NCBI GenBank assembly: GCA_016709495.1
Contig: JADJMS010000050.1
Location: 1 to 21,424, forward strand
DNA from: Candidatus Dechloromonas phosphorivorans
GTDB taxonomy: Bacteria; Pseudomonadota; Gammaproteobacteria; Burkholderiales; Rhodocyclaceae
DNA length: 21,424 bases
Direction of reading: 5' to 3'
In this document: in pieces, positions 7,809 through 16,624 of the stretch
Layout: the number at the start of each line of letters is the position of its first letter
How positions within the stretch are numbered: the stretch's first letter is position 1
The notes under the pieces: generated by a model
What the model was told of the DNA's origin: nothing
Database searches by the model: none
What the model saw: only the letters and a program-made list of their open reading frames with translations
Position numbers and translations under genes: made by a program

Positions 7809-9920
7809 TCAGATGGCAGGTGTGCGACTGAGCGCCTTTTCAGCTGCCGCATTGAATAACGACATGCTGGAACAACGAAGCGCCCGTTTTTCGCGCAATT
7901 GCTTCTCCATCACCCCCGGGTGCATGGCTAGCGCAAAGCCCCACTCCGGATTGCAGAACAGCAGTTTGCCGTTTTCCGGACTGATGTACGAAAGACGCCC
8001 AACCAACGCCTGGTCATCAAGCAGGCGAAACTCCACCCATTCACCATTTTTCAGCGGCAGGGGCCGCAAGCGGCTGAGCAGTGCCGACTCACCAGGAATA
8101 TCGATGGTTTTTAAATGCAATGCGCCGGAATGCAGCTCACCCGCTTCAGGCTGTGCGGCGACGGGCACCGTAAACAGGCCCGGATCAATGGCCGGCACGC
8201 CAAGCGAGGGGGCATTTTCTGATGGCGCCTGTACGATTCCACGCAAAGCAGCAGTCTGGAGCGAAAAGCAGGTATCAAGAAAGTTGACACGAACCTCTTC
8301 CGAGACCTTGATGCGTTCCATACCCTTGCTCAACAACTGCAGCATGACCGGCAGCATGCGCGAAAGCCGCTTGCGGTCTTCCGCTTCGGTCTTCGGCTGA
8401 ATGCTCCATAACAGGCTGTCTATGACCGCGTTGTGCTCTTGCCAGGCGGCACTATCCTCACCATGTTCAACCCAGACTTGCAGCAAAACCTTGTACCAGT
8501 GCTGGCGCAAAAAATTTGCAATCCCTTGTGGCACGCCGCGCTCACAAAAGGCTTCAATCACCTCCTGACAGCGCGTTTCAGCCAGACCATGCTGATCCAT
8601 TCGCGTCAGAAGCGGTAGCCAATCACTGACTGACTGGGCGATTGCCTGATCGCGCTCGGCGATCAACGCATCCAGTTTGGCCACATAGCGCTCAAAAACA
8701 CCAAGGTCGTTGGTGAATTCACTGCGAACATGGGCTGCAACGCTCAAAACCTGCAAGCAAACCAGATGTTTCGATGTCACGTCCTGCGGCAAACCCAGCA
8801 CAGCCCGCGCCATGCGATCAAACAATTGCCGTGCCGGGTGCGCTTCATTGGTGAAAAAGGCGGGATCAAGCATGGCCGCCTTGAGCATGGGGATCTGCAA
8901 ACTGGAAAGCGCCGACTTGATCGCTTCCGGCAAGGCCGGCATGTCGAAAATAGCTTCGAAAATCAGCGCCAGCGTATCGATAGCTGCCGCCTCAGGCGCG
9001 GCATTGGGAATGCCCAACTCGGCTGACTTGATCGGCCGCCGCATCGTTTCTCCGGATGGGGCAGAGTCATCAAACAGGCCGGGTATCAAATTTTCGAGCG
9101 AGGGCACACCATCCGTCAGCGCTATGGAGGCCGGCAGTCTGCCTAGTTTTTCCAGTTCATCAAGCCGTGACAACAGGCGATCAAACATGGCTTGTGAAAA
9201 CAGGCTGGCAGAGGCTCCGCCTCCTCCTGATTGCAGCGGGCCACCACCGGGCATTTGCGCCATCAAATTCTGTTGCAGCGCGGCGACTGGATTGGCAACG
9301 CTCGTTGCAACCGGTTTGGCGCCAGCCATCGCATCTGGCGCCGAAATGATCGAAGGTTGAGCCGCATCAACGTGCCGTTTTTCAAACAAGGCATTTAGAT
9401 TTGCGTAAAGAACAGGCAAGTTGCTGGCGAAATAATCTTCCAGCCGCTCGACACGTGCCAGAGTCTTGTCATGTCCCTCACCCAATTCACTACACATCTG
9501 CAACAAGCCGGCAGCCATGCCTTTCGGGCCAACCGGATTATCCGATTTAGGCAGATCGGGCCGTTTCAACAGAGTGACAAAGCGCAAGTAAACGCGCCAC
9601 AGATCTCCGCCCGTCTTTTCGAGCAATTTTGCCGAAAATTCGCTAAGCCGAATATCCAGTTCCAGATCGTTTTCATGAACCAGCGAAATACGCGAAGCGG
9701 TCAGCCCATCAGCATCATCAAAGCCGCCCCGACGTGCCGTCGATACCATTTCGTCAAAATACTCGGCAACGCTCTGAACGAAGACTTTTACCGCAAGATC
9801 AGTGACTGGCTCAGCTTCGCGCAGCAGCTGGCCTAGTTCTTTTAGATAAAGCGCACGACAATCAGCAAGTATTTTTGCTGAATCATCTACTTCGCCAGAA
9901 ATGACGGGGGAATTATCCAC
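7809..9920 (-). CDS. DUF1631 family protein
   Basis: Intact 703-aa protein that I recognise as DUF1631, a large family of beta- and gammaproteobacteria with no established function. Seen: an acidic, largely helical N-terminal region with YLKELGQLLREAEPVTDLAVKVFVQSVAEYFDEMV, then an Ala/Gly/Ser-rich linker around residues 200-240 (GGGPLQSGGGGASASLFSQAMFDRLL). A long helical middle follows with PMLKAAMLDPAFFTNEAHPARQLFDRMARA, typical of the family. A small beta-rich C-terminal part, LPLKNGEWVEFRLLDDQALVGRLSYISPENGKLLFCNPEWGFALA, ends it. There is no signal peptide or transmembrane helix. The start is GTG at 9918-9920, with GAG 7 bases upstream. It lies between slt and the dehydrogenase on one strand, probably cotranscribed. 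Confidence 0.88.
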   Translation of the reverse strand: MDNSPVISGEVDDSAKILADCRALYLKELGQLLREAEPVTDLAVKVFVQSVAEYFDEMVSTARRGGFDDADGLTASRISLVHENDLELDIRLSEFSAKLLEKTGGDLWRVYLRFVTLLKRPDLPKSDNPVGPKGMAAGLLQMCSELGEGHDKTLARVERLEDYFASNLPVLYANLNALFEKRHVDAAQPSIISAPDAMAGAKPVATSVANPVAALQQNLMAQMPGGGPLQSGGGGASASLFSQAMFDRLLSRLDELEKLGRLPASIALTDGVPSLENLIPGLFDDSAPSGETMRRPIKSAELGIPNAAPEAAAIDTLALIFEAIFDMPALPEAIKSALSSLQIPMLKAAMLDPAFFTNEAHPARQLFDRMARAVLGLPQDVTSKHLVCLQVLSVAAHVRSEFTNDLGVFERYVAKLDALIAERDQAIAQSVSDWLPLLTRMDQHGLAETRCQEVIEAFCERGVPQGIANFLRQHWYKVLLQVWVEHGEDSAAWQEHNAVIDSLLWSIQPKTEAEDRKRLSRMLPVMLQLLSKGMERIKVSEEVRVNFLDTCFSLQTAALRGIVQAPSENAPSLGVPAIDPGLFTVPVAAQPEAGELHSGALHLKTIDIPGESALLSRLRPLPLKNGEWVEFRLLDDQALVGRLSYISPENGKLLFCNPEWGFALAMHPGVMEKQLREKRALRCSSMSLFNAAAEKALSRTPAI

Positions 9921-9929
9921 TGTTTACTC

Positions 9930-9954
9930 GAGGCAGTCTTCGTATCGAAGCCTC
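9930..9954. other. Short hairpin in the slt - DUF1631 gap
   Basis: The arms GAGG (9930-9933)/CCTC (9951-9954) and CTTCG (9938-9942)/CGAAG (9946-9950) fold into a stem with a CAGT bulge and a 3-base loop. It fills most of the 39-base gap after the slt stop and ends 9 bases before the GTG start of DUF1631. No U-tract follows it on the minus strand, so it is not a classical terminator. It may tune processing or translation of the downstream gene. Confidence 0.35.
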
Positions 9955-9959
9955 CCATA

Positions 9960-11888
9960 TTAGGGCAAATCACGGTCTTTTAGTGGGTCGGCGGAGCGTG
10001 GCGCCACGGTGCCGAGTCGTTTTTTCAACGAATCCGGCTGCCCGGTGAACAAAACCGAGTAATAAACCGAGTTGCTCATGACTTTTTTGACGTAATCGCG
10101 GGTTTCTGAGAATGGAATCGTCTCGGCATAAATCGCCCCTTCCAGTGCTTGCTCAGCGCGCCATTTTTTGGCTCGCCCCGGTCCGGCGTTATAGGCAGCC
10201 GAGGCAAGTACCGGGTGATTATCGAGATTTTCCATGACGAGGCGCATGTAGCTGGTACCGAGCAGGACGTTTATTTCAGTATTGTTTACTTGGCTGTGGC
10301 TGTAATCGCGCAGACCAATTTTTTTGGCGACCCACTTGGCAGTCGCCGGCATCAATTGCATCAGCCCGGAAGCACCAACATTCGATTTGGCACCCGTGAT
10401 AAATCGACTTTCCTGACGCATCAGCCCGTACACCCAAGCATCATCCAGCGCTTGGTTTTGCGCCGCCGGCCGCACCTGTTCGCCATAGGGCGAGAGAAAA
10501 CGCAGGCTGTAGTCGTGCTCGTTTTTGGTCTTGTCGGCGGCGGTGATGGCGCGATCCCAAATCTGATTGCGCTTGGCCAGATCGGCAGCCGCCAGCAATT
10601 CGCGGTCATCCATGCCACGCAGCGACCAGTTCCATTCACGAACGCCTTCGGTGCGCATTTCCAGCCGGAAGAAGGTCATGGCGCGCTTGATAGCGGGGTT
10701 CTGACGGGCAGCAGTCTGCTCTTCTGCCGTCGGCGCCTTGGCTTTCGGCGGCGGCATAATCGAGCGACCCAATTCTTCATCGGCCAGATTGCCGTAGAAA
10801 TTTGGCTGGCCGGCAATTTTTTCGAACAATGCATCGGCATCCGTTGTACGACCACCGGCCTTGAGCGCGCGACCTAACCAATAAGTCCATTCCGGCAGAG
10901 CAGCCAGAGTCTGCGGCATGGCTTCGATGGTTTTGTGCACAACGCCCCATTCATGGGCGCGCAAGGCGGCACGGACTTTCCACTGATAGCCGTCATCGGA
11001 AAGCGGGGCTTTGCCAGCCTTGGCGTACCAGTCGAGGGCTTCCGGCATATGACGCTTGGCAGCCTGCAGGCCAACCTGGCTCCAGGCCCACTGCTTTTCC
11101 GAATCCTGCAAACGTGACTGAATTTTTTCCAGCTCATCCGCTGCAAACCGCGGGTCGTTCGGAGAGATACGCTGGATGGCGATTGCCGCCAGTTCGCGAC
11201 CTGGCCGTGTGGAGTACCAGTTGGCCGGTTGCCGCGCCAGATAGCCGGGGCCACTGGCGATTACCGCATCGACAGCACGGGTTTCCGGCGTCTGGCTGGG
11301 CGGCAGGTAGAACATGGTTTGCTTGGCCCAATTGACGCGATTCGCCTCAAATTGGCGCCGGGTGCGCGCCCAGACATCGTCGGCCAGCACACGCTTTTCC
11401 CAGATCAGGGCTTCGAGAACCGGTTGGCAGGCCTCTGGCGGCTCAAGCTGAGTTAGCCAGGTTTTTCGGCTTCATCGAGTATGGTTTTATCGTTGCGTGC
11501 CAGTCGGGCTTGCTGGGCATAGCAGGTGACATCCGGTTCCGGGGCGATCAGCTTGGGGAATTCAGCATCAACTTCCGGCCATATGCCGCGTTTTCCAAGC
11601 CAGCGTATCCAGTCGGCGCGGAGTTTCTCGGCGACATAGCTTTTTTCATAACGCTCGAAGAAACTGCGCAGGGCAACATAATCGCCCTGATCCATGTTCA
11701 TGCGTAACTGGTAATTTTCAACGTAGGGCGCCAGATCGTGATTGCCGATCAGGCGGCGTTACGCTCCGGTTTGTTGCGGTCGCCAGCGCGGAAAGCGTCA
11801 CGCGCATAGAGGAAGGCACTATCCCGACTATCCTGGGCGAACGATGGAAGCGAGACGAAAAGACAGGTGATGAAACTGATAACTTCAT
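9960..11888 (-). CDS. slt: Soluble lytic murein transglycosylase Slt (frameshifted near 5' end)
   Basis: Periplasmic lytic transglycosylase that cleaves the MurNAc-GlcNAc bond with formation of 1,6-anhydroMurNAc. Seen: a signal sequence read across a shift (VISFITCLFVSLPSFAQ), then a long helical superhelix domain (SEKQWAWSQVGLQAAKR..., WTYWLGRALKAGGR). A C-terminal goose-lysozyme-like domain follows with the catalytic Glu in YGLMRQESRF, then SNVGASGLMQLMPATAKWVA, NTEINVLLGTSYMRLVM and ASAAYNAGPGRAKKW. The length of about 642 aa is that of Slt70. The indels are at the very start, near 11770 and near 11457; downstream of 11450 the frame is clean. I chose the ATG at 11888 because the signal peptide follows it. 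Only 14 bases separate it from the divergent folate gene. Confidence 0.93.
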
Positions 11889-11902
11889 GCTAGATTTCAC
11901 TA

Positions 11903-12482
11903 ATGACGGAGCTATTCGAGGATAACACGGGCTGGCGACGGGCACTGCGGCGCGAGATGCAAATGCGGCGTGCCGGCCTGAGTGCGGACGCGCACGCCGC
12001 GCGTTCGGCGCAGATTGTCGAACACCTGCTCCGCTTGCTGACACCGCCCGCCATAGCCGGTTTTTGCTGGCCAATCAAGCACGAACCGGATGTACGCCAG
12101 GTGCTTGAACACTGGACCAAAGCGGGCCACGCGCCCCTGCCGGTGGTCACCGCCGAAGCGACGCCGCTCGCCTTTCCGTCCCTGGTCTTCGGAAACCCAG
12201 CTGGAAGAAGATCGTTACGGCATCCCGACCCCGGTTGATGGCGAATTCGTCCTGCCCGACTTGCTTCTGCTGCCGCTCAATGGCTTTGATGCCGCCGGCT
12301 ATCGCCTCGGCTATGGTGGCGGTTATTTCGACCGCACGCTGGCCGCATTGTCACCGCGCCCGCTGGCGGTTGGCGTTGGTTTCGAGATCAACCGGCTGGA
12401 CAGCATTCGACCGGAAGTTCACGATCAGCGCCTCGACTGGATCGTTACCGAAGCCGGCGCGTTCAAGCCAGTTGGCGTCTGA
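11903..12482 (+). CDS. fau: 5-formyltetrahydrofolate cyclo-ligase (one frameshift)
   Basis: ATP-dependent conversion of 5-formyl-THF to 5,10-methenyl-THF, returning this storage folate to the one-carbon pool; cytosolic. Seen: N-terminal WRRALRREMQMRRAGLSADAHAARSAQIVEHLL, then IAGFCWPIKHEPDV, and after the shift EEDRYGIPTPVDGEFVLPDLLLLPLNGFDAAGYRLGYGGGYFDRTLA. The last part contains the conserved nucleotide-binding GYGGGYFDR. It ends DWIVTEAGAFKPVGV. The span of about 193 aa is normal. The single frameshift is near 12175, between PLAF and RPWSSETQ. It diverges from slt with a 14-base gap, so any promoter must lie within the slt 5' coding region. Its last 20 bases overlap the 3' end of the convergent small membrane gene. 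Confidence 0.92.
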
Positions 12483-12752
12483 AACCGTAGATACCGAGCG
12501 CGAAAGCGCCGAGATCAGGCTACCAAGCAAGGCCTGACGCAGATCGTAAAGCCCGGTGCGCAAGGCCAGCTCCAGCGTGTAGCCGTGAAATAGCGCGAGC
12601 AACATGGCGGCGACGGCCATCACCATCCACGAGCGGCGCAGGCCGGCCGCCAAATCTTTGCGCACAAAAACTTCGGTTGCCCAACCGGTGGCCAGCGACT
12701 GGCTGATCAAAGCCAGCGCCAAGGCCCACAGGCTCATGACATAGGCGCTCAT
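12463..12752 (-). CDS. Small two-helix membrane protein (one frameshift near the C-terminus)
   Basis: Protein of about 96 aa that I cannot assign to a named family. Seen: a first hydrophobic segment MSAYVMSLWALALALISQSLA, a polar stretch TEVFVRKDLAAGLRRS, a second segment WMVMAVAAMLLALFHGYTLELAL, then LRQALLGSLISA. After an indel near 12510 the other frame reads LFALGIYGFRRQLA and stops at TGA 12463-12465. That ending is a third short hydrophobic turn with a positive tail, and is more plausible than the long unshifted frame, which would run deep into the folate gene. The start ATG shares bases with the stop of the malY-like gene (ATGA, 12749-12752), so it is translationally coupled as the last gene of the cysteine cluster. 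Confidence 0.65.
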
Positions 12753-13889
12753 GCGCTGCGGCAGGCGGTCGCAAAGCGGCTCAAAGCCTGATCCAGGGTT
12801 TTCCGGGTACAGCCAAAATTCAACCTTAGCCAGCCCGGCGCGCCAAAGTCGGCGCCATCCGACAAGCCCAAGCCATGCGCCTCGAAGTACGCGGCGGGCT
12901 TCTCAAGACCAGTCCACGCACATCGATCCAGGCCAGATAGGTCGCCTCGACACGGGACATTTTTACGCCTTTTTCGGCGTTGACCGTAACAAATGCCTGA
13001 TCACGGTTGCCACGCAAATAAGTGATCAATTCGTCGTGCCAATCGGCGCAATCGCGGTAGGCGGCTTCACAGGCAGCGAGGCCGAGGACGTTCACATGCG
13101 GCACGATGCCGTCCATGGCGCGGAGAAATTTCCGGCGCAGGCCGGCATCGGGTATCACCGCGAAGGCGCAACCCAAACCGGGGATGTTGTAGGTTTTTGA
13201 CGGCGCCATCAGCGTAATGCTGCGCTTGGCCGCTTCCGGCGACAGGCTGGCGAAGGGAATGTGGCGTTTGTCGGCATCGAGAATCAGGCCGCAGTGGATT
13301 TCGTCGGAACAAACCACCAGATCGTTTTCTTCTGCAAAACCAGCCAGATCAAGCAGTTCGTCACGGCTCCAGCAGCGACCCACCGGGTTGTGCGGGTGGC
13401 AGAGCAGAATAGCTTACTGGTTACGGTCAACGCGTTTTTTAGCGCAGATTTTTCCCAATGCCATTCACCATTGCTTTGCGTCAGTTCGCAGCGATTCAGC
13501 TGGCGCCCGGAAAACAGCGGGGCAGAAAGGAAGGGCGGGTAGATCGGCGTTGCCGTCAAAACATCGCCATCAACTGCCCGGCAGGCGACGTTCAGCCCAG
13601 TCACCAGCCCCGGCAGCCAGACGATCCATTCCGGCTCCATCTTCCAGCTGTATTGGCTTTCAAGATGAGCGAGCACTGACTCCGTTAGCGACGGCCACGG
13701 TCCGCCGTAGCCAAAAACGCCCTGCCCGATGCGTTGCTGCAAGGCGGCCAGCACCGGCGGCGGCGCGGCAAAATCCATGTCCGCCACCCAGAGCGGCAGG
13801 ATGTCGCGGCCGGCGTACTTGCTCCATTTGATGGAGTCGGTGCCGCGCCGGTCGATGGAAGTGTCGAAGATACTCAAACGAGGGTTCAA
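12749..13889 (-). CDS. MalY/PatB-type cystathionine beta-lyase (PLP aminotransferase fold, frameshifted)
   Basis: PLP-dependent C-S lyase of the MalY/PatB group, which splits cystathionine or cysteine conjugates into a thiol, pyruvate and ammonia. Seen: SIDRRGTDSIKWSKYAGRDILPLWVADMDF, FGYGGPWPSLTESVLAHLESQY, ILLCHPHNPVGRCWSRDEL, VVCSDEIHCGLILD and the PLP-lysine loop MAPSKTYNIPGLGCAFAVIP. After the last shift it reads LEKPAAYFEAHGLGLSDGADFGAPGWLRLNFGCTRKTLDQALSRFATACRSA. The length of about 380 aa fits. Frameshifts lie near 13415 and 12898. The apparent start is TTG at 13887-13889, which overlaps the cysteine synthase stop (TTGA). An ATG mis-sequenced as TTG is equally possible. Confidence 0.88.
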
Positions 13890-14814
13890 ACTTCTAGGTG
13901 CTGATACAAGGCGGTTGAAAGGTAGCGTTCGCCGAAGGAAGGAATGATCACAACGATCAGCTTGCCAACATTTTCCGGGCGCTTGGCGAGTTCGAGTGCA
14001 GCCCAGGTGGCGGCACCGGAGGAAATGCCGACCAGCAGGCCTTCCTCCGTCGCCATGCGCCGCGCGATGGCAAAGGCATCGTCGTTGGTGACACGGATCA
14101 CCTCATCGTAAATCGCAGTGTTCAACACGCCCGGCACGAAGCCAGCGCCAATACCCTGAATCGGGTGCGCCCCTTGGCGCCACCGGACAGCACTGGCGAG
14201 GCATCAGGTTCGACGGCAACAATTTTGACGCCCGGCTTTTGCCTTCAGCACTTCGCCGACACCGGTTATCGTGCCGCCCGTGCCGACACCGGAGACAAAA
14301 ATATCGACCTGGACCATCGGTATCCGCCCAGATTTCTTCCGCCGTCGTGTTGCGGTGGATCGCCGGGTTGGCCGGGTTCTCGAACTGCTGCGGAATGAAG
14401 TATTTGGCATCCGCCTCGGCCAGCGCCTTGGCTTTATTGATCGCCCCGGTCATGCCTTCCGGCCCCGGTGTCACAATCAGTTCGGCACCGTAGGCCTTGA
14501 GCAGCAGCTTGCGCTCGCGGCTCATGGTTTCCGGCATGACAAACGCGCCTTGATGCCACGCCGGCGCAAACCATCGCCAGACCGATGCCGGTATTGCCGG
14601 AAGTCGGCTCCAGCACCACGGTATCCGGGCCGATCTTGCCGGCAGCGATGGCGGCATCGAGCATGGCTGGCAGCAATCCGGTCCTTGACGCTATGGCCGG
14701 GGTTGAAAATCCAGCTTGGCGGCAACCGTCGCCCACGCAACCAGCAGTCAGGCGATTGAGTTTGACAAGCGGCGTGTTGCCGACCAGTTCGGTGATGTTG
14801 TTGGCGATTTTCAT
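13886..14814 (-). CDS. cysK: Cysteine synthase A (O-acetylserine sulfhydrylase, frameshifted)
   Basis: PLP enzyme that makes L-cysteine from O-acetylserine and sulfide, the last step of assimilatory sulfate reduction. Seen: MKIANNITELVGNTPLVKLNRLTAG, the PLP lysine in FNPGHSVKDRIAAS, the substrate loop LEPTSGNTGIGLAM, and FVMPETMSRERKLLLKAYGAELIVTPG. Then come NPAIHRNTTAEEIWADTDG, the phosphate-binding VGTGGTITGVGEVLK, GAGFVPGVLNTAIYDEV, LVGISSGAATWAALELA and PSFGERYLSTALYQHLEV. The length of about 309 aa is typical. At least four indels interrupt it (about 14735, 14560, 14325 and 14200). A GGAG Shine-Dalgarno (plus strand 14823-14826) lies 8 bases before the ATG. It follows the degenerate EAL gene and precedes malY. 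Confidence 0.92.
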
Positions 14815-14818
14815 TGAT

Positions 14819-15625
14819 TCAGCTCCGGATAAGGATGAGGATTTGGGCGACTCGCTGCTTGCTGTGGGTAGGTCGGCAATCTGATTGCGCGTCACCGAAC
14901 AAGTTGCCGAGGCCAACGCAAAGCCTGCCGCCTGGGCCGCAACAAAATCCTGCGCGGTATCGATACCGGAAACCTCAAGCACGATCCCGGCCAGACGGCA
15001 GGCAGCCAGCGCCTCGGCATCCGGCTTGCCATCAAAGCGGACAAACTCCGGCTGCAGGGCAACTACCGCCGCCACATCGCGGCTCAAAACCGGGTCGCGC
15101 AGCGCCAGCCGATAGCCGCGCTGCCGGTAGTTCGCTATGGCAGCCGCCAAGCGGCCATCGCTGCCCAACTGGCTGGCAGAAAATTCAAGCACGATATCTT
15201 CCGGCGCCAGCCCGCAGCGTTTCAAAATGGCCTCGTAGACCAGACCATGTTGACTCGGCACCGCCAACAAATGGCGTGGATCTATCGCCAATTGTAGGTA
15301 ACCACCCACTTTGTCGCGTTGCGACAGCAAATTCAGTGCGTGCAGGGTGCGGCACAGTCGGTCAAAGTAAATCAGCGATGCCGCCGACTCGCAGGAGGCA
15401 TATGCCACCTCGCTGCTGACCGGTGTTTCATCCTCCTGCTGTGCGCTGAGTAGCGCCATGTGACCGACAACGCATTCCTGTCGTAAATCGACAATCGGCT
15501 GAAAGAGCGAAGTCATCTGCAGCCCGCGATGCCAGGCCGCAACGCGCTCGCCCTGCAGGTACATGGTGCTTTCTTCGCTGGTGTCTGGGGGCATTGAAGT
15601 AGCGGATCAAGTCGGTCAATGGCAT
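14819..15625 (-). CDS. Degenerate EAL-domain protein, predicted catalytically inactive
   Basis: Protein of about 268 aa with the outline of an EAL (c-di-GMP phosphodiesterase) domain but without its catalytic residues. Seen: MPLTDLIRYFNA, then after a shift near 15590 TSLFQPIVDLRQECVVGHMALL. Here the EAL triad is replaced by MAL. LQLAIDPRHLLA stands where the VNLS motif sits, IVLEFSASQL where EITES sits and LALRDPVLSRD where DDFGTG sits. LEVSGIDTAQDFVAAQAAGFALA stands where AEGVET...QGY sits. The fold is recognisable, but the metal-binding set is largely lost. The start ATG lies inside the end of the sulfate-binding protein gene (10-base overlap). The raw frame runs on into cysK; I place the stop at TGA 14819-14821 because cysK has its own Shine-Dalgarno. 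It may sense or bind without hydrolysing. Confidence 0.68.
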
Positions 15626-16619
15626 GGCGTTTCCCTGGTCTTCAGGTAAATCTGGTCAAAACTACCGCCGTCGGCGAAGTGAGTCTTCTGCGCCTTCTGC
15701 CAGCCACCGAACGTATCATCGATTGTCACCAGCTTGATCTTCGGGAATTGCGCGGCGTACTTTGCCGCCACCTTGGCATCACGGGGACGATAGTAATGTT
15801 TGGCGGCGATGTTTTGTCCTTCCTCGGAATATAGATAGTCGAGATAAGCCTGCGCCGTCAGCCGCGTGCCGCGCTTTCGACCCTTATCAACCACCGCGAC
15901 CGGCGGCTCGGCGAGATGGAGAGGCTCGGCGCAATGATCTCAAACTTGTCCTTGCCAATTTCATTGACTGCCAGTTGCGCCTCATTCTCCCAGGCAATCA
16001 GCACATCACCCAGGCCACGCTCGACAAAAGTTGTCGTTGAACCCCGGCACCGGAATCAAGCACCGGCATTCTTGAAGATGGCCGTCCCAGTTCCCTTCGC
16101 CTTCTGCTCATTGCCACCCGGCTGCTTCAAGGCCCAGGCCCACGCTGCCAGATAATTCCAGCGCCCCGCCCGAGGTCTTCGGGTTCGGCGTAATGACGCT
16201 GGTACCCGGTCATCGAGATCTCCCCAATCCTTGATCGCCTTCGGATTACCCTTGCGCACCAGAAAAACGACGGTCGAGGTATAGGGAGAGGAATTGTGCG
16301 GGAAACGTTTTTGCCAATCAGCCGGGATCAATTTGCGCTCAACCAGCGCATCAATGTCAAAGGCCAGCGCCAGCGTCACGACGTCCGCCTCCAAGCCGTC
16401 ACGCACGCCCATCGCCTGCTTGCCGGAACCACCATGCGACTGGCGAACATTCACCGTCTGGCCGGTTTTAGCCTGCCAATGCTTGTTGAAAGCCGCATTG
16501 AAATCCTTGTACAGCTCACGGGTCGGGTCGTAGGAAACGTTGAGCAGCGAGGTTTAAGGAAAAGCCGTGCTGATGCCAAGTGTTACGGTCAACGCAGCAA
16601 TCAGGCCAAATTTTTTCAT
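15616..16619 (-). CDS. sbp: Sulfate/thiosulfate ABC transporter substrate-binding protein (frameshifted)
   Basis: Periplasmic receptor delivering sulfate or thiosulfate to the CysTWA importer. Seen: signal sequence MKKFGLIAALTVTLGISTAF, then SLLNVSYDPTRELYKDFNAAF, the ligand-loop QSHGGSGKQAMGVRDGLEADVVTLALAFDIDAL, LIPADWQKRFPHNSSPYTSTVVFLVRKGNPKAIKDW, and VITPNPKTSGG read in a second frame. RWNYLAAWAW, GSTTTFVERGLGDVLIAWENEAQLAVNEIGKDKFEIIAPS and AYLDYLYSEEGQNIAAKHYYRPRD follow. The length of about 334 aa matches Sbp/CysP. Indels lie near 16205, 16165 and 16055 and around 15900. An in-frame TAA at 16554-16556 falls at the signal cleavage region. The Shine-Dalgarno GGAG sits 6 bases before the ATG, inside a strong hairpin. 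No permease or ATPase gene is adjacent. Confidence 0.92.
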
Positions 16620-16624
16620 GGGAA

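Noticed and set aside
8710..9360. Plus-strand open frame of 216 codons inside DUF1631
   Set aside because: Antisense shadow of an intact gene in GC-rich DNA; Ser/Ala-rich with no motif.
10149..10877. Plus-strand open frame of 242 codons inside slt
   Set aside because: It lies antisense to the intact catalytic half of Slt, has no family resemblance and no ribosome-binding site.
12351..12752. 133-codon uninterrupted frame for the small membrane protein
   Set aside because: Its last 40 or so codons run antisense into the conserved folate cyclo-ligase. The shifted frame ends in a plausible LFALGIYGFRRQLA tail instead.
14814..15419. Plus-strand open frame of 201 codons opposite the EAL gene
   Set aside because: Pro/Arg-rich shadow; the minus strand carries the EAL-like pattern.
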